Assembly: GCA_015680685.1 (NCBI GenBank)
Contig: MNCI01037652.1
Location: 321,316 to 385,315, forward strand
DNA length: 64,000 nt
Source of the DNA: Gnetum montanum
Lineage: Eukaryota; Streptophyta; Gnetopsida; Gnetales; Gnetaceae
Direction of reading: 5' to 3'
The position numbers and the translations under genes were made by a program. Under the pieces are notes generated by a model. That model was not told where the DNA came from. It saw only the letters and a program-made list of their open reading frames with translations, and did no database searches. Positions 11,961 through 23,474 of this stretch are shown piece by piece (position 1 is the stretch's first letter; each line of letters starts with the position of its first letter).

Positions 11961-12187
11961 TTATCTTCAATAATTCAAGAATACCTACTGGAATTTTGTA
12001 AAAGTATCCAATTTTGTTATCATGGATAATAATTTTGTAATTCTATACAATATGGCACTTAGAGTTAGTTAATTAATTAGTCTATTTATTTTCTAGTTAA
12101 TAAATTCCATACTTTTCCAAATTTTATAAGAAGCTTGATTCTACTTTTGTCAACTTGAGAATGACTCTTCAATGAGTCATTGAAGTA

Positions 12188-12680
12188 TGATAAGCATCAT
12201 CATAATAGGCTATGTCAACAGGCATGCATGGACATAGCCCCATCAATGCATCCACATTGACGTATAATGACATGCGTCAATGTAGATGTATTGACATTGA
12301 TGTAGGTGAAGCCTATATAAATGCACACACCAACCACATTTATGACACATTAAGTCCATAGTGTAGGAAAGCTTTTATTGTTTTCTCTTTCTGGAGTTAG
12401 AATATTTTCTTCTAAGTGCCTCAGTATGAATCAAAAAGATTGGAAAACTCTTTATTCAAGCATCATGTACCTAGACACTTTGGTATGAATGGCAATAAAG
12501 ATGAGATGTCTAACATTCATTGCAACACTTGGATAGTTTAATCTTTTTTATTCACAATTTATTTTTAATACACTTTACATTCCATGTCTCAAGTAATTAA
12601 TGCATTTAACCATTAATACATGAGTATGACCACTTCAAGCATAATGTATAATGCTTGGTAATCCCAACAGTTAAGTGCAT
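12188..12680 (+). mobile_element. Athila-like family 3' LTR, truncated at its right side
   Basis: Begins TGATAAGCATCATC right after CATTGAAGTA, which aligns with the polypurine tract before the 3' LTR at 43395. It has CCTATATAAATGC as a TATA box near 12311, the AATAAAGAT segment near 12495, and ATGACCACTTCAAGCAT...TGCTTGGTAATCCCA at 12628-12667. These blocks occur in the same order in the LTRs at 28729 and 38260. Homology fades after about 12,680. U3 holds a long inverted repeat at 12241-12302. Confidence 0.7.
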
Positions 12681-13899
12681 GCCTTTATCCAGTCTTGCAA
12701 AATGCCTTTATAATCAAATATACACTTAGTTTCAAAGGCATTACTTTATGAAGAATGCTAGCAGAACTATAGAAAAGAATGGGGTAGATGCAATCCAAAA
12801 AAAGTCCTGCACTATGGACTTAATGATATCTATTTTTATGGGTATTTTTATCTATTTTGACTATGACCTCATCTTATCTATTGTGCCAAAATTAGTAAGT
12901 TTCTCCTAGGTACTAGTCACCATTAGTAGAAAGTGTTGGCCAAAATGATAAAGGTTGAAATTGTTCCTTAACTTCTACTAGAGAAAACTCCATGAGTAGG
13001 CCAAAATTCAGTTCCACATTAGTTATGAACATGATTAACTTATCTCCTATGGCTTGGACACATTCCTTTGCAAGTCTGAGCTATTGGCTGAGTTTCAAAT
13101 ATGGTGGGGTTACTATGGTCTTTGCTTATGCAGATTACCCTATTGGAGGCATGAGTTGCTGAATAGAAAATGAATAAGTCTCTTCCTCCTTAATAAGAGA
13201 TTGATCTCCTCTTCTTCATTTTTCTCTTCTTCTAGGCCTTTTCTCACATAATTATGATGGTCCTTTAGCTTCAAGGATTCTCTTTGAAGGCATCTACAAT
13301 CATAGGTGATGTTATGAATACCCTTAAAAATAGGAAAAAATCCCTACTTATTTATAACCCTTCTTCAAGTTTTGATTTTTGATCAAAAATGCAAGAAGAT
13401 GATTGATTTTATTTTCAATTATGATTGTAGTATTTGAAATTTCATCAATTATAAAAAGTACCAATTTTAAAATTCATCAAAATTAAAAATTATTTGTAAA
13501 ATTAATTAATCCAAGTATTTTGCCTCAAATTTTGTTAAGTAAGAATTGTTTGCAATTACACAATGTTCCTAGGAGATATAAATTATGAGTTTATCAACAA
13601 TAATTAGATTTTAAAAACTTAACATGAGAGATCATAATATTATTACCCTTGCAATCAAATAATCCAAGCATTAGTACTAATTCCTAAAATTGCACAAACA
13701 TTCCCTCTCCACAATAAATAAGCTGACTTCCAAAGCTCAAAAATTCAAGAATGACTCAAATCAAATAGCTAGGATGGAAGATAAGACTCTTTGAAGGCTC
13801 TTGGATGTGAAAATAACATGAACTCCTTTTTCATTTGAAGGAAAAATAAAAAATTTGGCTAATGGTGTATGCCTATGTATAGTTTTTTATGAGGATGAA
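12681..13899. other. Unassigned AT-rich stretch
   Basis: No ORF of note and no recognised repeat. Poly-T and poly-A rich sequence around 13,330-13,560. Confidence 0.35.
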
Positions 13900-13975
13900 A
13901 TTGTATCTATAGTATTGTAAATTTGATATCATAGGAGATGTGATATCGTATCTACAATATCACTATGAAAAAATT
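13900..13975. repeat. Decayed GATATC dyads, likely relic of the palindromic LTR U3
   Basis: TGTATCTATAGTATTGTA, TTTGATATCATAGG, TGTGATATCGTA and ACAATATCAC follow one another in about 70 bases. They look like the GCGATATCGC-type dyads of the Athila-like LTRs after CpG loss. It lies downstream of the minus-strand pol at 15.8-17.9 kb and may belong to that element's 3' LTR. Orientation and full LTR edges are not resolved. Confidence 0.45.
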
Positions 13976-14794
13976 TAAAATTCACTTGATTTTGATGAAA
14001 AATATTAGCAAATTTGGATGCCTAGAAGGTTTAAAGGCTACCTAAAGAGATTTTGATTAGAGAATGACACTTAGAATTGACTAAATTGCCCATGGAATAT
14101 GAAGAATGATGATAAGCAATGTTCTTGGACAAGGTATAGTATATATGGCCAATGATTGATTATGATAGAAATGGTTAAGTATATGAATCAATGAATGATC
14201 AATGATTGATATGAAAGGTGATAGAGCAACTAGGAATAAGTAAGATGAGATGGAATTGGTTGTGAAGTATGAGATTCAAGAGTTGTACATGTGGATCTTC
14301 CCCAAAGTAGGCTTTTTCCCTTAATGCCCTTCTATAACCACACCTATAAATTTCCATAGGCACCTAAGGAATTGAATGTGAATCATATCTATCTTCCAAT
14401 ACCCACTTATTAGAATTGCTTCAACATTCAATTCTACCAGTGTGAATAACACTCTACTATGTAAAATTATTAAATTATAATTATATATACCAGTGTGGTG
14501 AAATGGTAAAATAATGAATCAGTGAAAATGAAACATAAGGTATCTTATCATAATCATAGTGAATCTTGTATGTGAGACATGGTGAAAGTGTTCATTATAC
14601 CTTTCTATCCAACTTCTAAACCAAGTCCATACCACCTATCAATGACATTACATTGCTTCATCCTTGACTATGAACCACAAGGCCAATCACAACCATATGG
14701 TGATATCATTACTCATATGAAAAGCTTATGAAAGCACAATTAATTAATTATAACATTTTTATCTTTTTGAACATCTTGACCATTGGTTAGAAGG

Positions 14795-15070
14795 ATGCCT
14801 TCAGGCATGGGTAACATGTCTTGCTAGCCCCATAGCTAATGCTAATCTCATCAATGATGTACCTTCCAGTATTGATAACATGTCTTTCTTGTCACATGAT
14901 GAAACTAGTCTAAGAGATCATGAGATTCTTAAAAGTAGTCTACTTTAGGCATGGATAACATGTTTTTCTAGTGTTACCTCAAAAATGTTTATTAAGTATA
15001 CCAATCAATTATTATGTTAACCTTACCAGAGGACTACCTTTAGGCATGGATAACATGTCTTTCCATTATC
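14795..15070 (+). repeat. Four short dispersed repeats (GGATAACATGTCTTTCT)
   Basis: The phrase TTAGGCATGGATAACATGTCTTTCTAG, or variants of it, occurs with AACATGT starting near 14813, 14877, 14958 and 15052. Spacing is irregular (64, 81 and 94 bases), so this is a diverged minisatellite rather than a clean tandem array. Confidence 0.55.
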
Positions 15071-15829
15071 ATAATAAGGCAATAACTATTATTTTTAAGA
15101 ACATGCTTATATTTTAATAAATATTTGAGCAATAATATGACAATGTGGAGTACTAGAACTCATAGGAAGAAGTTCAAAGAATCAACAAATCCCCTTGATG
15201 CTACACCCTTTCTTAATCATCTTGGTTCTTTTCCATTTCTTTAATGCATAAAGATCATGAGTTAATTTTAGGTTTGAATAATGAGAATTACATAATGCCC
15301 ATGGTAAGAACTTCTTGTTAATAGAAATGCAGGAAATGGATGATGTTATATATATCTATAATTAGTCCTTTAATAATTTAATAACTTAGGGTGAAATTCT
15401 CTGTGTATAGACATCTTGCTTATTATTAATGATTATATTGGTAAAACAATAAAGATATATACAAGGTGTAAATTAAAATATGTAAAGAATGAAAAAGTGT
15501 ATAAATCATTAAAGATATGAAGAATAAGAAGACATATGAAGAAATTAAAACGACAAAATAAGAAGATATGAAAGAATTGAAAATTAAATAAGAATTAAGA
15601 AAAGTATAAAGAAATTGAAAAATAAGAAATGAAAAATGAAATGTATTTCCAAGGCCTAGTTAAAATATGGCAATCCCCCATGACTAAGATTGAAGGAGGA
15701 TATGTAGAATATTGAGCATTACTTATCTTTGATGAATGCTATAGTAGGATTTGTAGGTTGCTAAAAAGTTCAAAATGGTGTGACTTGCTAAATGTTGATC
15801 AAAATAAGCTCTTTGTGGGCTATCAAGGT
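15071..15829. other. AT-rich stretch, no gene seen
   Basis: A/G-rich simple sequence at 15,480-15,640 (many AAGAAATTGAAAA-like words). No coding match found. Confidence 0.35.
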
Positions 15830-17870
15830 GATAGATATGCATGACACCATTGTGATAAGTACCATGGACGATATAAGATTCTTCACATAATGTTTCAAAT
15901 TTATTACACTGGGTAACATGGTTAGAATTGTAGTATAGGCCTCTATCACCTAGCTTGATAGTAACTTCTCTAATCTTGGTATCATGTCTATGCTTAGCAT
16001 ATGTCTTATAGATCTTATTAAATAGTAGAGATACTAGACAGTTTTCATCAAATAAGTGTCAACTCATTGAACATTATTTGTGGGAAAAATCAAAGTATAA
16101 ATCTAAATAACATGTGGTAGCTAGGGTATGAATCATATATTGACTTGATAGAGTAGGTAATTTTCCATATACTAATTCATATTGTAAGTATGCTATAGCC
16201 AGTTTCCAAGTTTATTGATAGGCCCAAAGAGCATAATTCAATTTACTACTCTAGTTTATTCTATATCAACTAATTATTCTAATTAAAATTCATGTTCAAT
16301 CATGTTCTTATAAATCATGTTACTAAGAAGAAAGTAAGTGTGACCAAATTTTGACTTACAAGTTATTACAATAAGATACAAGAGCCTATGAATACCAACT
16401 AGAAGCAATGACCACCATTCAAAATAATGAAGATGATAACCATAAAGTAAATACAAGAGATCATACGTAAATGCAACATTAGTGTGATGCTTACAAAATC
16501 ATGAATAATGGAGTAGTAACAATGGATTATGAAGCATAGATGTGCATGAAAAATTAAGTGAATATGAATTTATAATGATGTTGAAGGAGTCATCAAGCAT
16601 CTTTTGCTAGATAAGTGAAAAGTAATAATTGAATAAGAATTAATGGATTAATAAGAAGAGCATTAGAGCAAAAAATACACTATAAAATACATAAATAAAG
16701 AAGTCAAAGAAATTAGTAACTCAAAGATATGAAGTAGATGTTATGAAACATAGAGTTCATAATGAACATTTAAGCATCATAATCAAAAGATATGAGAAGT
16801 GACTTGAAGTTGAGAAGCACCGAAGTACCACAACCAAAAGATTTAAGAAGTGAGTCAATGTTCAGAAGCAAGCATTGTAGGAGACACATGCAATCCCTAT
16901 AGTATAAGATCTAGTTTCCTAAAGAGTAAGAGAAGGACTAAGTTGTGCCATACGTACTCTAGTCTAGTTTCTTAAATAAAAAGAGAAGATCATATAGAAG
17001 GTTATAATGATAAAGGATGAAAAAGGCTTATAAATAAGTTCTTCAAAAAGTCCAATGAATCAAGATAGTAACTCATAAATATGAGATAAGCTAAGTTTGT
17101 ATGTACTAGCCATGTGCAATGCAAGTTTGAAGATGAATGTAGTAAATTCTAAACAATAAAATTAAGAAGAATTATGCAAATTTCTCATAGATTAGATCCT
17201 TGGGTAATTAGATTTTTCTATGAGACGTAAAACAAAATTTAGCAATTGGTTCCAAGGTGTTGCATAAGTTTCTTAAACGTAGCTCCTGTGAAGTGCATTT
17301 CATTATTTAAGATTAGTATCCTTGGTACTCCAAATCTATTTCTCACATGTTAGTAAAAGAATTTGGCTACTATTTTTGATGTGTAATCCTTATCTATAGC
17401 AAATTTTACCCTTTTTGTACAATAATCAACAACAACTATTAAATATGCTTTTCCATTTGACATTGAAGTAACGGGTCCCATAAAATAAAATCCTCATATG
17501 TCAAATGATGCCAACAATTGTATCCATTATTATAAACCTTTATGTCTATTTGTTATTCCTCCATTATGCTAACATTATTTATAATATTAAATGAATTGAT
17601 GTATGGCTTGAAATATGATAGGCCAAAAATATTTAGTCATGAGCATTTTGATGGATGTTCATTATCTTGCATAATGGCCTTCACATGATCCTTCATGTGC
17701 ATCTTTAAAAATTCTTTCTTAGCTTTCCTTTGGTGCACACCATCTAATGAGTTCGTTAGCATAAATTTTATAGAGATTACTCATGATTTCAATGAAGTAC
17801 TTTACTCGATGAACAGATCACTGCTTCTTCTTCTTAGCCCATTTAGTAGAGATTTCTTAAGTGGTCAAAT
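15830..17870 (-). pseudogene. Integrase of minus-strand Athila-like gypsy element
   Basis: Read on the minus strand from 17,870 downward. TKWAKKKK and HRVKYFIEIM at about 17,850-17,790 and LYKIYANELIRWCAPK are followed by the zinc segment (HEGSCEGHYA near 17,670, then KYFWPIIFQAIHQFI). The catalytic core is near 17,480-17,200: MGPVTSMSNGKAYLIVVVDY, RFGVPRILILNNEMHF and FKKLMQHLG. YELVYGKLPTL at about 16,170 and IKLGDRGLYYNS at about 15,950 give the C-terminal part. Stops and shifts occur throughout. The core is separated from YELVYGK by roughly 1 kb, far more than normal. The upstream half of this pol lies at 23.5-25.7 kb, beyond the copia element. Confidence 0.75.
16280..17160. other. Non-coding insert within the decayed integrase
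   Basis: Between two integrase segments that should be about 200-250 bases apart lie about 970 bases, of which roughly 700-850 have no integrase match. The insert is rich in AAGAAGTGA-, ATAAGAA- and AAGATATGA-like words and has no ORF. Its nature (MITE, LTR piece, expansion) is unknown. Confidence 0.45.
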
Positions 17871-17871
17871 A

Positions 17872-18982
17872 GCTCAATTATGTTGACCTGTTGGTATGTC
17901 AAAACCTTAAGGAAAATGAAGAAAATAGAATGTTTGTGGTGGATGATGATTTTGTAGGATATGAACATGAACTCCACAATGAGACTTGAGAACTCAAGGA
18001 AATGAGATCTATGACAAGATGTCAAAATGAAGACTACATGGGCAACATGAGAGCATGGACGAGCATGGACAAAAACAAAACTACAAATCAAATGAAGATT
18101 CTCCCAAGACTGGCAAGAAGGCAAATTAACAAGAGAAAGCCTCAAGATATAAAGCTTAAAAAGTGAGGATATGTTTCTTTAAAACAATGGATGTCTACAT
18201 CCAATAGTAGCTGTCTCCTTGTAAACGTCCCATTGTAGATGTTCCATTTTCCAGTGAGACGTCTCTCTTGAATTGATGCCAATCTTAGGTAGACATCCCA
18301 ACTTCAAAGGAGATGTCTACACTAGTCATTTGGTGGTTGTTGCATGAATTCTAAGGAGTTTTCAAAAACTTTGAGGCTATGAGAAGATACCAAAATCTTG
18401 GAAATTATGTAAGCACTATTCACATTCAAGCTCCTAATTGTCTATTCTATGTTATTCTATTCTTGCTCTTCATTATAACATCATCTACTTGGTTGTAAGT
18501 TGTACTGAGCTTCAAGTACAAGGACTTGTAAATTTAGTTACATTCTTTCCTTATGTCTTTCTCTTTTTCTTGTAGCCTTGTAGGGTTGATGTGCTTCTTG
18601 TGAGAAGGCATCCACATTGAGCTTGTTGGAACCTTATACGGTGAGTGGTTTTGTAACGTCAAAACACTCTAGAGTGAAGCTCAATTTTGTAAAGGTTATG
18701 GGATCCTTAAAATCACATTTTGAGCTTGGTGGAACCTTCTAGGGTTGAGTGGTTTCACAATGACAAAACACTCCAGAGGGATGCTCAAAGCTTGTACAGG
18801 GTGTGCTGCCCTCCAAACCACATTCTATTAAGAAACATAATCCAAATTTATGCACAGATTCTACCCTTTGAGTGTGGACATACCCAAGTTGGGGAACCGT
18901 GTAAAATTTGGTGTGTTTATGTGGAAAATGCAATTTTAATTGGGTAACATATTCAATCCCCCTTTTAAGTTCTCAATCCACA
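17872..18982 (+). repeat. 5' LTR of gag-only copia element
   Basis: Matches 22377-23467 along its length. Shared blocks include GGTATGT(C/T)AAAACCTTAAG, ATAGAATGTTTGTGGTGGAT, the GTAGACATCCCAACTT region and the ACTTGTAAATTTAGTTACATTCT region. It ends ...TCAATCCACA. By eye the two copies differ at well over one base in ten, so the insertion is old. The left boundary is placed where similarity to the second copy begins. Confidence 0.75.
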
Positions 18983-18984
18983 TG

Positions 18985-19001
18985 TGGTATTAGAGCCTGG
19001 T
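18985..19001 (+). other. Primer binding site, initiator tRNA-Met type
   Basis: TGGTATTAGAGCCTGGT lies two bases after the LTR end. The usual plant copia PBS is TGGTATCAGAGC, complementary to the 3' end of initiator tRNA-Met; one C is changed to T here. Confidence 0.8.
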
Positions 19002-19037
19002 ACTCTCAAGTTTGTGCTTCAACTTTAAAAGTGAACT

Positions 19038-20015
19038 ATGGAGGAAAGATCCTACACAAAGACAGTGATGTTCAATGGGTTTAATTTTGCGTATTGGAAG
19101 GCAAGGATGCAAGGCTTCTTCAAGTTGATGAAATTTGAACTATGGGAGTCAATCCTTGAAGGCTACCTACCACCCGTCAACAATGCATCAAAGGCCCTCA
19201 AGCCATGGAGCAAGTGGACACTTGAAGAAAGAGATAAGTTTATGTACAATTCTAAAGCAAAAAACTATTTATATTATGCATTAAATAAGTTTGAATTCAA
19301 TAGAATAGCTTGTTGTAGAATTGATAAAGAAATTTAGGAAACCTTAGAAACTACCTATGAGGGGACATAGAAACTACCTATGAGGGGACATCCATAGTCA
19401 AACAATCAAAACTATTGGTTTTGCAAAGTGAATATGACAAACTTAAACTGCAGAAAGGTGAAAGGATTAAAGATTATTTTTCTAGGGCAAATGATCTAGT
19501 TGTAAAAATTAAGGGTATAGGCAAGGACTTGCTTGAAAAGTGATGTAATCATTAAAATTATTAGAACACCACAACCTAAATTTAGACATAAGGTCACATC
19601 TATAGAATAAATTAGAGATTTTTCAATATTAAAGTTTGAAGAGCTTGAAAGTGCTCTAATTGCTTATGAAATGAATCTAATAAGCAGAGTAAGAAAAGAA
19701 AAGCCTATCACCTTTAAATCAGAATCTAAAGAGAATGAACCTTTGAAAAAAGAAATGAATAACAAGGAAGAAATAGCTCTTCTATCAAGGAGAGCTCAAA
19801 GGCTTCTAGCAAAAAAAGGAAGAAGATTAATTCAACCAAGACCTAACCAATCCAACACCAAAGGTAAAGATAAAGGTACAAACTTTTTAAATTCAAATTT
19901 TGATGCTTTTTCAATAGAATTTTGGGGATGTGGTGGAAGAGGCCATGTGACCTACAAATTTCCAAGCACTGGTAGGTTGCAACAAAAGGATAAGATTGAC
20001 ATAAATATGAACTAA
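19038..20015 (+). pseudogene. Ty1/copia gag (capsid-nucleocapsid), decayed
   Basis: Opens with ATG at 19038: MEERSYTKTVMFNGFNFAYW, then WKARMQGFFKLMKFELWESI, the typical start of plant copia gag (the NYxxWxxxMxxFL pattern). It continues with stops (19337 and beyond). QSEYDKLKLQKGERI-type sequence is readable near 19,425-19,460 and LISRVRKEKP near 19,680. The zinc knuckle near 19,915-19,960 reads FWGCGGRGHVTYKF, so the first and last cysteines of CX2CX4HX4C are changed to phenylalanine. A short duplicated phrase, ACTACCTATGAGGGGACAT, occurs twice at 19,349-19,391. Confidence 0.8.
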
Positions 20016-20058
20016 CTTCTACTCAAGCTGGGATGATGGAAAGCAAAGTGAAGAAGAG

Positions 20059-20431
20059 GTGGACAACACTACAAAAGATTCTCAACTTATATGTATGGCC
20101 CTTACAGATGAAGATTCATCACAAATTTCTAATGAACTAAGAGGTAAGCATGTTGAAAGGTATAGTGAATTACGTGAAAAATTTGTTATCTTACATTATC
20201 TACTTAAAAAGGTAAAGAAAAATATGCATAGAAAATTTTTTGAAATCTATTACCTTATCTTCCAAGTTAAAAAAGGAAATCTTAGACATAAAATTTGAGA
20301 TTCAACTACTAATCTTTTTAGATGAAGAGAAATGCAAGGATACCCAAGAGGAAGGGATCAATGAAAACAAAGAAAATCAGCTCAAAAGTGAAAGCTTGGA
20401 AAAAAACGTCACAAAAGAATTCCTGTACTAG
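20059..20431 (+). pseudogene. Gag tail or unknown ORF in the copia internal region
   Basis: Two overlapping open stretches (20059-20298 and 20240-20431) rich in Lys, Glu and Leu (HVERYSELREKFVIL, LKKVKKNMHRK). They follow gag directly. In many copia elements a Lys/Glu-rich coiled region follows the zinc knuckle, and this could be that, but no specific match was found. Confidence 0.4.
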
Positions 20432-22376
20432 TTCAAGCTTAATTAGGTTTGATGATTATTTCCATGAAAGAAATACTTCGTAATGTTGTAAAAAATGTAG
20501 TCAAAACTAGATTATTATCCTCACATTGAACAAAATAACATTGTTACTTGGTCTTTTCAATAAAAGTCTAGTGAGTATATCTTGCAAGATGCCACAACTT
20601 GGAAAGAGAATGAGCTAAAATCTGGAGAAAGTTTGTACTATCTTGGAGAACATGAACAAAAAGGTTTCCCATACAAGGTGGAAGAGATCAACAAAAAAAC
20701 TAATGAAAGAAAGTAAAATGATAAGGAGGTACTCCATGGTAGAGGACCTCATCTCAAACTCCATTAGTCTTTCTCACATCTACAAGCAAGGTAAGTCATG
20801 GCAAGTCTCTATTTCCTTGCTTGCTAGCTTAAATATAGGTGAGTTTTTAAATATTTTTATACATTATGAATTCTTTAATCATCAAAGAAAAACATATCTT
20901 ACTTAATGATATTATAGAAAAAGGGACTCAAAGAAAGATCAAGGTAGTATGGCTATCTCTCATGTTATCTCATGAACTATTCAGTTATTTACATGTTCTT
21001 AAAAATTTTTATCCTTGAAGAAAATCTGAATTTTAGAAACAAGGAAGGCATTGCATCCACATTTATCATAAGATGCTATTGACATGAGATACTGGGCCAA
21101 GTATTGTAGAAAAATGGCAAAATGAGGCATGACTGGATGATTGTGTCTAATCATTTTTTTTCTGAACTTTACCTTTTTATAAGCTTTGTTGGATCATTCA
21201 ATATTCTTGAATAAGCAAGTTTGTGAGAAATTAGTTGTAGGTCTTGAAAGGGTTAAAGAGGTAACCACATATATAAGGGGAGATAATACCTCATGAATTT
21301 TTTTGGAGCATCAATACATTAGAAGTTTATCGGGACCTTCTCCAAGACATAATACTTAGGCAGGTAACATAAGGTATATCTATCTAATACAAACTTGAAT
21401 GTAAAGGAGTATTTTTTTTTTTAATTCTTAAATTTCTTTTATCTAAGAGTAATCATAAATTATGTAAGTATCTAGAATTCATTTGAATATATCTATATGC
21501 TAGTACTACATCATTGATATGCTATGAATGTATAATATTTTGAGTACTTAAGTCCCTTATTGTTAATATGAACTAAATTGTTCCTACCTAGGAGAGCTCA
21601 AGCCTACTCAATTCTATTCTATGACAAAACCTCTTAGGGAGTTTTTGAAAATGAATGGATAACATACTTTAAGATTTCTTAAGATATATGTGTGAACATT
21701 GTTATTAGAAAATGCTTTCTCTCTTGATTTGGTTTTGAAATTTGATCTACCTCTTATAAGTTGGGTGTGTATGTACTTATTTTCCTTCACATGAAAGTAT
21801 TATGTATATTTTCTGACTATGAATATGTGACGAGAAAATTCTAATCAGGTTTTACTTAGATGAAGAATGTATAATCCTTAAGTATTTTTTTGATCTATCT
21901 TATTGCTAGTTGCAAGGTCCCACTTCCTTTTTGACGATGTCCAAAAAGGGAAAGAATTTTATGTCTTCTCTTGATCTATGATATGGGATTGTGGCATATA
22001 TATGATGAATTGTGTGATTATGACATCATTATGATGATATGTGATTATGGCATATATATGGTAACTTGTGTGATTATGATATGATTATGATCTATGTGTC
22101 ATGGGCGACATTGGTATTAAATGATAATAACCTTATGGACATACTTGATGGACATATTTGAAAAGTTCTAACCTTATGATGGTATTAATGACTATCTTCC
22201 TAAGTTTAGAGTTTTGACATTATGATGGTATTAATGTTTAGTGACAAGAAATTCAATTCTTATTTCTTAGCCCTTGATCATAAATATCCTCATTCAAAAT
22301 TCACAAGTGTCTTAATGACTAATGAATTTTTTTATGTATTAAGGATGCATCTTTGCATAATCTTTTATCATCTTTT
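20432..22376. other. Internal region of copia element without pol
   Basis: About 1.9 kb where protease, integrase, RT and RNase H would be expected. I find none of the usual motifs (zinc H-H-C-C, YVDDxL, ADxxTK) in the plus frames. One open stretch at 20643-20906 is unassigned. TATATATGATGAATTGTGTGATTATGA-like phrases recur at 21,990-22,090. Confidence 0.5.
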
Positions 22377-23467
22377 GCTCAATTGATTTTGACCTTTTGG
22401 TATGTTAAAACCTTAAGAAAAATAGAGAAAATAGAATGTTTGTGGTGGATGATGATTTTGCAAGACATGAACAAGAACTCCACAATGAGACCTAAGAACT
22501 CAAGGAAACAAGATCTACAACAAGATGTCAAAAATTAAGACTACATAGGAAAGATGAGAGCATGTATAAAAATGAAGGCTAAAAATCAAATGAAGACTCT
22601 CCAAGGATTGGCAAGAAGGAAAATTAATAAGAGAAAGCCTCAAAAGATAGAGCTTAAAAGTTAAGGAGATGTTTCTTAAAAATAGTGGACGTCTACATCC
22701 AAGAGTATATATCTTCCTATATATGTCCCATTTTCTAGTGAGACATCTCTTTTGAATTAAGGCCAATCTTAGGTAGATGTCCCAACTTTGAAGGAGAAAT
22801 CTACACTAGCCATTTGGTAGCCATTTCATGAATTCCAAGAAATTTTCAGAAACTTTGAGGCTATGAGAAGATATCAAAATCTTGGGAATCATGCAAGAAT
22901 TGTTCAAATTCAGGCTCATAATTATCTATTCTTTGTTATTCTATTCTTGCTCTTCCTTGTAACATCATTTTCTTGGTTGTAAGTTGTACTAAGCTTCAAG
23001 TACAAGGACTTGTAAATTTAGTTACATTCTCTCCTTGTGTCTTTCTCTTTTTCCTATAGCCCTATGGGGTTGATGTGCTTCTTGCAAGAAGGCATCTACA
23101 TTGAGCTTGTTGGGACCTTGCAGGGTTGAGTGGTTTTGTAGCCTCAAAACACTTCAAAGTGGAGCTCAATTTTGTAAAGGCTGTGAGATCCTTGAAACCA
23201 CATTTTTGGCTTATTGGCATCATTTGGGATTGAGTGGTTTCACAATGATGAAACACTTTGGAGTGAAGCTTAGAGCTTGTACAAGCTATGTTGCCTTTCA
23301 AACCAAATTTTATTAAGAAACAACGTATAGAGATATTTATGGATTCTACCCTCTTAGAGTGAATGGACCCAAGTTAGAGAACCACATAAAATTTGTGGTG
23401 TTCGTGTGATAGGCGCAATTTTAATTGGGGAACTTATTCAATTCCCCTTCTAAGTTCTTGATCCACA
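22377..23467 (+). repeat. 3' LTR of gag-only copia element
   Basis: Second copy of the LTR at 17872-18982 in the same orientation. It ends ...TTGATCCACA, followed directly by gypsy-derived sequence. It shares the TTGAGCTTGTTGG(G/A)ACCTT block and the AAACCACATTTT block with the first copy. Confidence 0.75.
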
Positions 23468-23474
23468 AAGTAAA

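Larger units (their letters stand above)
17872..23467 (+). mobile_element. Non-autonomous Ty1/copia-type element, gag only, nested in gypsy pol
   Basis: Two direct LTRs (about 17872-18982 and 22377-23467) flank 3.4 kb of internal sequence. A tRNA-iMet-type primer site follows the first LTR. Internally there is a copia-type gag but no readable protease, integrase or reverse transcriptase, so the element would have needed enzymes from a partner. It sits between integrase (15.8-17.87 kb) and RNase H (23.5 kb) of one minus-strand gypsy pol, so it inserted into that element. The exact 5' edge is uncertain, and I cannot show a target duplication: the right flank begins AAGTA and the left flank contains AAGTG a few bases away. 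Confidence 0.75.

Noticed and set aside
18720-18947. Overlapping ORFs of 75 and 64 codons on opposite strands in the copia LTR
   Set aside because: They fall inside a long terminal repeat and the matching place in the second LTR is not conserved as coding.
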